DNA from: DASPFV01 sp035620975
GTDB lineage: Bacteria; Acidobacteriota; Vicinamibacteria; Vicinamibacterales; 2-12-FULL-66-21
Direction: 5' to 3'
Length of the DNA stretch: 18,696 bases
NCBI GenBank assembly: GCA_035620975.1
Contig: DASPFV010000149.1
Span: forward strand, 1-18,696
Part shown: piece by piece, positions 13,267-18,696 of the stretch
How the letters are laid out: each line of letters opens with the position of its first letter
Numbering within the stretch: the first letter of the stretch is position 1
Position numbers and translations under genes: made by a program
Notes under the pieces: model-generated
Database searches by the model: none
Told to the model about the DNA's origin: nothing
The model's input: only the letters and a program-made list of their open reading frames with translations

Positions 13267-15162
13267 TCAGGAATGTAGCGCCCTCATCCTCTCCCTGGCC
13301 GGCGGCGGCTCGTCAGTGAAGCACTGGCGCGCGAGCGCGGGGGCGCGGTCGAGGTAGTCGCGGACGCGCTGCTCGCGATGCGGACTGCGCACGTTCTTGC
13401 AGATGGCGTAGCGCACGATCCCGTCGGACCCGATGATGATGGTGGCGCCGCCGTGGAACCAGCGGCCGTCTGGCAGGCGCCGGCGCTGCAGCACCTCGGC
13501 GACGAGATCGAAGTTGAGGGCGCCGTCCGGTCCGACCCGCCGGAGGGTTCGTACGGACTCGATCACTGGTCGTTCGATCGCCTCGGGTCCGGGCCTCGGC
13601 TGGGCGAGGCCGAAGTAATAGAGGTGTCCGGGCCGGGTGACGAACTCGCCCAGCACGTCGGCGCGGCGGCGGAGCTCGACGGGCGTGCCGATCTGCCCGG
13701 GCTCGCGGCGGTGGGCGAGCGCAGCGAACTCGAGGCCGGCGATCTGGCCCAGCCGCCGCTCGGGCGGCCTCCAGAGCAGCGCGTCCTCGCTCAGATCGGG
13801 CACGCCGGCGACCGTCACGCCGTAGCGCCGGAACGCCTGCACGAACGCCTCACGGTAGCCCCAGGGATCCTCCGGCACCAGGTCGTAGTCGGCCGTCACG
13901 ATGGCCCGCAGGTACTCACCGAACGTGAGATCCACCGGCGGGCAGTAGTCCACGGCGCGGATGATGATGTTCAGGAACTGACCCGCGAGCTTCGTGGCCT
14001 GGTCCACGAGCAGGTCGATGAGCTCGGCTGAAGCCGGCGTGCCGAGCCCGCGCAGGCGACGGAGCCGCTCCGTACGCCGCATGAAGATCCACCGGAACGC
14101 GTCGAACACCGCCGCGACGAGCACGGCGCCCAGATCGTGCGCGTTCCTGGACTCGTCATAGCGGGCCGACGCGGGCACCGGATCGTCGGGCTCCCCCAGC
14201 GCGAGCAGCGCCGTGCGCAGCGCGCTCCGGCCGTCGCCCACCGCCTGCCCGGGCTGACGCGCGATGTCGGTGAGGAGCCGCGACGCGAGCGCGCCGTCCG
14301 ACTGGGAGAGCCCGCGCGCCACGAGCTCGCGATACTGGAACCGCTGAAACAACGCGACGAGATCCCCGAGCGCCTCGTGGAAGGCATCGACGTCGGGGCT
14401 GGTCGGCAGCAGGAAGCGTGCCCGGAGGCCGTCGAGGAGCGCATGCGTCATCTCGTGGACGATGACGTCGTGCGAGAGGGCGGTGAAGATCACGCCACCG
14501 GCCTGGGTGAGCCCCGGTGCGTCCGCCGTGGCGAACGTGTAGCCGAACACGAGTGCACCGCCGTCGGGGTCGTAGTAGGCGTTGCCCTCCTCCATCGCGT
14601 GCGGCAGGACGTGCAGGGTCATGGCTGGGTACTCGTCGGCGTAGGGACCGTGCAGGTGCGGGAGGAAGGCGAAGTCCGGGGTGCGGCCGAGCGCGCGCCG
14701 GAACCGGTCGTAGGTCGCCATCGCTACGGCGTAGGTCATCTGTTGTGCGAACCGCGGATCCATCGTGGACGGCCGCAGCCCGCACGCGTGGACGGCCGGC
14801 AGACGGTCCAGATCGAGTGGCTCGTACAGCTCGCCCGTCGTCCGGTTCTCGTCGATGACGCGGAGGACGCACCCGTGGGGCCCGGGCCCGAGCGGCTCGT
14901 ACGGAATCCGCGCGGCCGCCACGGGCACGTCCATTCGAGACGTCGCCGGATCCTGCGTGTAGACGAGCAGCGTCCGGTGGACGGGATCCGGCAGGATCGG
15001 ATCGGCCGTGCCGTGCTGCAGCCGCGCGTCGAAGGGATCGTACGGGTGCGCGTGCCAGCCGCGCTGGATGCCCTCGCCGAGCGTATACCGCCTGGGGCCG
15101 GGCGGCGGGGCAGGCGCGCGAGAGGCCCGGGACCGGCGCGGGGTGGATGCCCGTCTCGCCAC
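13267..15162 (-). CDS. HEXXH gluzincin-like metallopeptidase coupled to caspase-like gene
   Basis: This 631-residue protein has a zinc site of thermolysin (gluzincin) type: HEMTH (His236, Glu237, His240) followed by Glu263 and Asp267 in FHEALGDL. The spacing is close to that of M4/M36 enzymes. A later helix, NAHDLGAVLVAAVFDAF with His342, may supply the catalytic histidine equivalent to thermolysin His231. The N-terminal 30 residues are Arg/Pro-rich and there is no signal peptide or membrane helix, unlike most secreted M4 enzymes, so it probably acts in the cytoplasm. The region beyond about 400 is not recognised. The GTG start shares its G with the TAG stop of the upstream gene (TAGTG), so the two are co-transcribed and probably coupled. 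Substrate is unknown; the caspase-fusion protein or its targets are candidates. Confidence 0.8.
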   Translation of the reverse strand: MARRASTPRRSRASRAPAPPPGPRRYTLGEGIQRGWHAHPYDPFDARLQHGTADPILPDPVHRTLLVYTQDPATSRMDVPVAAARIPYEPLGPGPHGCVLRVIDENRTTGELYEPLDLDRLPAVHACGLRPSTMDPRFAQQMTYAVAMATYDRFRRALGRTPDFAFLPHLHGPYADEYPAMTLHVLPHAMEEGNAYYDPDGGALVFGYTFATADAPGLTQAGGVIFTALSHDVIVHEMTHALLDGLRARFLLPTSPDVDAFHEALGDLVALFQRFQYRELVARGLSQSDGALASRLLTDIARQPGQAVGDGRSALRTALLALGEPDDPVPASARYDESRNAHDLGAVLVAAVFDAFRWIFMRRTERLRRLRGLGTPASAELIDLLVDQATKLAGQFLNIIIRAVDYCPPVDLTFGEYLRAIVTADYDLVPEDPWGYREAFVQAFRRYGVTVAGVPDLSEDALLWRPPERRLGQIAGLEFAALAHRREPGQIGTPVELRRRADVLGEFVTRPGHLYYFGLAQPRPGPEAIERPVIESVRTLRRVGPDGALNFDLVAEVLQRRRLPDGRWFHGGATIIIGSDGIVRYAICKNVRSPHREQRVRDYLDRAPALARQCFTDEPPPARERMRALHS

Positions 15163-17978
15163 TAGGCTGCTCCGCCGCCGTGCAGCAGCCGCGCGAGCGC
15201 CGCCACGTGATAGGCGAGCTCCGCCTCGCGCCCGCCGGTCGACACAGCATCACGCGCAGGCTCCGCCGGCGCCAGCAGCGTGCGCCGGCTGAAGCCCGGC
15301 GCAGGCGGCAGCAAGGACGGATGCTGCCGGTTGCGCACGGCGACCTCGCGTGCCACCCCTCTGATGAAAGCCTCGTTGGTGTCGCCCCGCGCAGCCGCCT
15401 CTTCGAGCAGGCGCGCGGCCGCGGTCGTGAAGTCGCCGTGGCCGTCGGATTCCCAGGCGTACTCGTCATCGCGGCAGGCGGCGAACTGGATGACACCCGG
15501 CAGGGCCCGCTCGCGGGCGCGTGTGCCGGCGCCCCGAACGCGCGCGGAGAACTCCTCGTGCCGCAGCTCGAGCGCCGGATCGACCGGCAGATATCGCACG
15601 CGCTCGGTTGCCGTCTCGACCGGGCGTAGCGCAGGCGCGAAGCGGCTGATGGTCCCCGAATGACAGCAGTCCATGAACATCGTCAGCATGGCGCCCGCGG
15701 GCAGCCGCTCCAGCACGGCCGCGAGATCGTCGTCGATGAGGAATGCCCCGGCCGCGTAGTCGACCGGGACGATCGCCTCGTCGAACGGATCGGTCTCGTC
15801 GCCGCTGACGTCCTTCAGCTGGGTGCCGTGGCCCGCGTACTGGAACACGATGACGTCTCCGGGCGAGGCCGAGGTCACGAGGTCGCGGAGGCCGTCGAGC
15901 ATCGACGCTCGCGTCGCGCGTCGATCCAGCAGGTACTGCACGTCGAAATCGAGCCGGCGGAGGGCCGCTCCCCACGCCCTGGCGTCGTTCACGCAGCCCT
16001 GAAGAGGGCGGTCCGCGTAGGCGTCGATCCCGACGCACAGGGCCGTGCGCCGTCCGGGCCGCCCCGTCTGGATCCCCGGAGCCTCGAGCCCGGCCGCCGG
16101 CTCGGCGGATGGGCCTCCGGGCGGCGGCGCGCCGAAGGCCGGCACGGGCCGCTCGAACGCCCTGTCCTCGGCCGGCGGCCAGGGAAAGTCCGCTAACCCC
16201 AGCCCGGTGGCATCGTCGACGTCCAGGATCCGTCGCAGCGCGGCGCTCATCGTGTACGGATCGTTGTCGAACGCGCCGTGCCGGAGCGCGCGGGTCAGCG
16301 GGTTGGGATCGCTGCCCGGCGCGCGCGAGAGCTGCAGCGCCGCCGGCGCGGCGCCGCCGGTGAGCCGACCGTCCTCGGCGAGTCCGAACAACGCGCGCAT
16401 GTCGCTGTCCTTCCGGATCGACTCATGCAGGCCGAGGATCGGCCTGCGCAGCACGCCTTCGAAGGAGCGCGAGACGAGGTAGAGGAGCGACTTGCGGTAG
16501 ATGCGCCAGCAGTCGTCCTGACGTTCGGCGTCCTCCTCCATCGTGAACATCGTCAGCCGGGGGACGCGCCGGTGCTCGACGTGCGGCAGCAGCTTCTCTT
16601 TGAACAGATCCACCCGGACCGCGGGGGCCAGTAGCGACACCGTCTGGACCGTCAGCCCGTGCGCGATGAGCGCCGGCAGGAGGTGCGAGTGGAAGATCGC
16701 GCCGGCGCTGTGGCCGATCGCGTGCAGCGTGATGGACGCGGGAGCCGCGTCGGCGACGAGGGCCGCCAGGCCATCGGCGAACTGCCTCGCGCCTCCGGAA
16801 TAGCCGCTCCCGAGGTCCTCCGCGCTCGCGCGCCGGGCGCTCTCCTTCATGCCGCTCCAGATCACCGAGCCAGGTCCCCTGGCCGCGATCTCGATGGCGG
16901 TATCCGTCAGGTCCGTCCACGCGCGCGGCCCGATGATGTACTGCCGGAGGATCTCGAGCAGCCCGCTCTCCCACACGAAGAACACCGGGTACACGCCGTG
17001 ATCGAGCCACCAGGATCGAATGGTTCGCGCATACTCCAGCGCGCCGCGCTCCTCGACCAGCCCGCCGTGCGCGTACAGGAGCACCCGGGGCGAGGCAGTC
17101 GCTGCTGCGTAGGCGCGAATGCCGTCCAGGATCGCATCGAGGTCCGCAGTCGTCGTCGAGAACTCGCCAGCTTCGGACAGCTCGCCCCGGCTGAGATTGA
17201 CCACGTGGGGACGGAGGTCGGCCCACTCAGAGGCGTCTCGTATGCCGATCGGCTTCGCAGGACGAAGCCGGCCGGCCTGCCGTTGCCGGAGCACTTCCCT
17301 GACCTGACGCTCCACCCGCTGGACGGCCGCTTCGTGCTCGGGCACCTCGGCCGCGGGCAGTCCGGCGGCGTGGGAAGAGAGCGTGACCGAGAAGCCCGCC
17401 AGGTGCTGCACCGGGAACAACGACTCGGCGCGCGGGACGCTCGATCGCTCGAGCCCGGCGAGTGCCTCCTGCACGGCTCCGACCACTGCGGGCTTGTCGA
17501 CCGTCGAGCCGGGGCACGTCGTTCGCGCCGTGAGATCGCGATGAAAGACGATGGACGTCGCGGGCTCGAGTCGCGCGTGACGGCACCACCCCGCCAGGAC
17601 GTCGATCAACGTCTCGCGCTGGACGCCCGAGAGCCGGTCCCGGTCCTGGTCGAAGTCGCCGGCCAGCACGATCATGAACGGCCCGGCCGCGGCCGTGCCG
17701 TTGTGCCCCGCAGCGCTCGCGGGCGGCACGTTCCAGTTGCGCCCCGTCCAGACGCCGCCGAGCGGATCGATCGTCAGGTGCTGCGCGAGATCCGGCCAGC
17801 CGAACGTGTCGACCTGATGCGCACGCTGCGCCTCGAGCGTGGCGAGACCGCGAAAGTCGCGCTGGCGTATCCCGCGCGTGTGATGCACGTGGAGCGCGTC
17901 GATCCTGCGATCCAGCACCGCGGCATCCACGAGCATCGCGAACTGGACGGCTGTCAGTCGGTGGATCGGCTCGGACAT
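15162..17978 (-). CDS. PGRP/amidase_2 + alpha/beta-hydrolase + metacaspase-like fusion protein
   Basis: The 938-residue protein has three catalytic-type domains. Residues about 25-175 resemble the peptidoglycan-recognition/amidase_2 fold: zinc ligands His32 (HVHHT), His146 (FHRDL) and Cys155 (TTCPG), with GGVWTGRNW and LAGDFD. Residues about 295-480 look like an alpha/beta hydrolase: oxyanion-type AHGG at 303-306 and nucleophile Ser424 in GHSAG. Residues about 642-905 are a C14 metacaspase-like domain: His717 in YAGHG, Cys772 in DCCHSG, and the GDETDPFDEAIVPVD segment typical of metacaspases. Residues about 207-235 may form a coiled coil, and 612-640 is a Pro/Gly linker. There is no signal peptide or membrane helix. 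ATG 17978 has GGGAGGA just upstream and is preferred to the TTG at 18023. The protein is co-operonic with the HEXXH peptidase. A sensing and self-destruction role is inferred. Confidence 0.85.
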   Translation of the reverse strand: MSEPIHRLTAVQFAMLVDAAVLDRRIDALHVHHTRGIRQRDFRGLATLEAQRAHQVDTFGWPDLAQHLTIDPLGGVWTGRNWNVPPASAAGHNGTAAAGPFMIVLAGDFDQDRDRLSGVQRETLIDVLAGWCRHARLEPATSIVFHRDLTARTTCPGSTVDKPAVVGAVQEALAGLERSSVPRAESLFPVQHLAGFSVTLSSHAAGLPAAEVPEHEAAVQRVERQVREVLRQRQAGRLRPAKPIGIRDASEWADLRPHVVNLSRGELSEAGEFSTTTADLDAILDGIRAYAAATASPRVLLYAHGGLVEERGALEYARTIRSWWLDHGVYPVFFVWESGLLEILRQYIIGPRAWTDLTDTAIEIAARGPGSVIWSGMKESARRASAEDLGSGYSGGARQFADGLAALVADAAPASITLHAIGHSAGAIFHSHLLPALIAHGLTVQTVSLLAPAVRVDLFKEKLLPHVEHRRVPRLTMFTMEEDAERQDDCWRIYRKSLLYLVSRSFEGVLRRPILGLHESIRKDSDMRALFGLAEDGRLTGGAAPAALQLSRAPGSDPNPLTRALRHGAFDNDPYTMSAALRRILDVDDATGLGLADFPWPPAEDRAFERPVPAFGAPPPGGPSAEPAAGLEAPGIQTGRPGRRTALCVGIDAYADRPLQGCVNDARAWGAALRRLDFDVQYLLDRRATRASMLDGLRDLVTSASPGDVIVFQYAGHGTQLKDVSGDETDPFDEAIVPVDYAAGAFLIDDDLAAVLERLPAGAMLTMFMDCCHSGTISRFAPALRPVETATERVRYLPVDPALELRHEEFSARVRGAGTRARERALPGVIQFAACRDDEYAWESDGHGDFTTAAARLLEEAAARGDTNEAFIRGVAREVAVRNRQHPSLLPPAPGFSRRTLLAPAEPARDAVSTGGREAELAYHVAALARLLHGGGAA

Positions 17979-18017
17979 CGGTCCTCCCGGTCGCGACCGG
18001 ACAATGGACGGTCCGGT

Positions 18018-18033
18018 GGCCAACCAATTGGCC
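18018..18033. promoter_or_regulatory. Inverted repeat upstream of the caspase-fusion gene
   Basis: GGCCAA at 18018-18023 and TTGGCC at 18028-18033 form a perfect 6-bp inverted repeat with a CCAA spacer, about 40-55 bases upstream of the preferred ATG at 17978. The position suits an operator or a 5'-leader hairpin. No convincing -10/-35 pair could be assigned around it. Confidence 0.3.
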
Positions 18034-18145
18034 GTGACGGGCCGCTGCAGATTCGTGAAATCCGCGGAAGCCCGGCACCTTGCTCAGGGAGAGCTGAGAG
18101 CAGCAAAGATTGGGCCGCACTGCAGCCGTGTGAACCCGCGAGACT

Positions 18146-18164
18146 ACCCCGGGCAGTCCGGGGT
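18146..18164. terminator. Stem-loop downstream of the ABC-2 permease gene
   Basis: ACCCCGG at 18146-18152 pairs perfectly with CCGGGGT at 18158-18164 around a GCAGT loop. It lies in the 279-bp gap between the permease stop (18258) and the caspase-fusion start, about 94 bp beyond the permease stop on the minus strand. No U-tract follows. It may mark the boundary between the two transcription units. Confidence 0.35.
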
Positions 18165-18257
18165 CGTCCTGCGGCACCGTCCACGGAGGCGGGGCCGGCT
18201 GCCAGCCGAACGTCGCGCGCATGCGGGCTGACAGGCTGGCTGGAGCTGGACGCTGTT

Positions 18258-18696
18258 CTACGCGAGTCTCGCCTGCCTGACGATCTCGCGCAGGCTCGGG
18301 CGAGAGCTGTTGAGGAGCCCGATGCGGAAGAGCCGGGCGCCGATTCTCAATGCGGCCCACGTGCAGAAGACGAGCGTGAGAAACCCTCCGGCCACTTCCC
18401 ACCAGGCCAGCAGGCTGGGATCCATGCTCGCCCGCATCACCAGCATCGGACCCGACGTGAACGGCAGCCAGGTGAGGACGCGCGCCAGCGTGCCGTGAGG
18501 TGCCTGGATGAGCACGCTCATCATCATGAGGGGCAGCGCGGCCGTCAGCGACCAGACCATCGCGAACTGCTGGGCCTCACGCATGTTCGACCCGAGCGAT
18601 CCCGTGCCGAGCATCAGGCTGCCGAAGAAGAGGAACGCCACCAGGAAGAGCGGGATCGCGAGCACGAGCGCCAGCCAGGGGATCTCGATCTGGTGG
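18258..18696 (-). CDS. ABC-2 type transporter permease, C-terminal part (runs off right edge)
   Basis: Only the last 145 or so codons are in the window; the frame is still open at 18696. The visible part has four hydrophobic segments: EIPWLALVLAIPLFLVAFLF, FAMVWSLTAALPLMMMSVLI, a weaker one near TWLPFTSGPMLVMRAS, and WWEVAGGFLTLVFCTWAALR. A short basic tail (LREIVRQARLA) follows. The pattern around SNMREAQQFAM, with PFTSGPMLVMRAS, is typical of NatB-like or ABC2_membrane_3 permeases, which pair with a separate ATPase and act in sodium or drug export. The ATPase would be expected just outside the window. Functional linkage to the downstream caspase-fusion gene is not supported beyond shared orientation. 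Confidence 0.75.
   Translation of the reverse strand, partial: HQIEIPWLALVLAIPLFLVAFLFFGSLMLGTGSLGSNMREAQQFAMVWSLTAALPLMMMSVLIQAPHGTLARVLTWLPFTSGPMLVMRASMDPSLLAWWEVAGGFLTLVFCTWAALRIGARLFRIGLLNSSRPSLREIVRQARLA

Noticed and set aside
14137..15165. 342-codon plus-strand frame opposite the gluzincin-like gene
   Set aside because: It is a shadow of the minus-strand gene that carries HEMTH; its product is Arg/Gly/Val-rich with no domain.
16423..17226. 267-codon alternative minus-strand frame inside the caspase-fusion gene
   Set aside because: It lies in a different frame from the GHSAG domain and encodes Arg-rich sequence; there is no sign of a frameshift joining the two.
17979..18023. TTG start adding 15 residues to the caspase-fusion protein
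   Set aside because: ATG 17978 has a strong GGGAGGA just upstream, while the added residues are unlike the domain and the TTG lacks a Shine-Dalgarno sequence.

Overview
The window is a GC-rich bacterial chromosome segment, roughly two-thirds G+C by eye, with tightly packed genes and no RNA genes, insertion sequences or CRISPR arrays. Several gene types point to Acidobacteriota, most likely the Vicinamibacteria. These are an 800-residue duplicated ABC-transporter permease of the ADOP type without its own ATPase, a PhoB-type winged-helix regulator fused to a membrane helix and a TolB/FlgO-like domain, a Tat-exported ankyrin protein, and secreted M28 peptidase and amidase-signature enzymes. The taxonomic assignment is inference from gene content, since no marker gene is present.

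Left part (1-5.7 kb): a DedA membrane protein; a short intergenic region of heptamer-like repeats; a DNA-repair pair made of a metallo-beta-lactamase-fold exonuclease and an ATP-dependent DNA ligase; a divergent secreted M28 metallopeptidase; then a two-gene unit with overlapping start and stop codons, encoding a four-helix membrane protein and an exported protein of three tandem 60-residue helix-hairpin-helix repeats.

Middle part (5.7-13.2 kb): on the minus strand, a Tat-signal ankyrin protein and a membrane-tethered winged-helix regulator; on the plus strand, a HupE/UreJ-family membrane protein; a 293-bp gap holding a hairpin and a 21-bp repeat; a minus-strand ADOP permease; and a divergent, probably exported amidase-signature hydrolase.

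Right part (13.2-18.7 kb): the most unusual locus. A 938-residue minus-strand protein fuses an N-terminal peptidoglycan-recognition/amidase_2 domain, a central alpha/beta-hydrolase (GHSAG) domain and a C-terminal metacaspase-like C14 domain (His717, Cys772). Its stop codon overlaps the GTG start of a 631-residue HEXXH gluzincin-like metallopeptidase (TAGTG). Neither protein has a signal peptide. A cytoplasmic surveillance or cell-suicide protease module with a wall-fragment sensor is the leading hypothesis, but the sequence does not prove it. Upstream, on the same strand, an ABC-2 type permease runs off the right edge.
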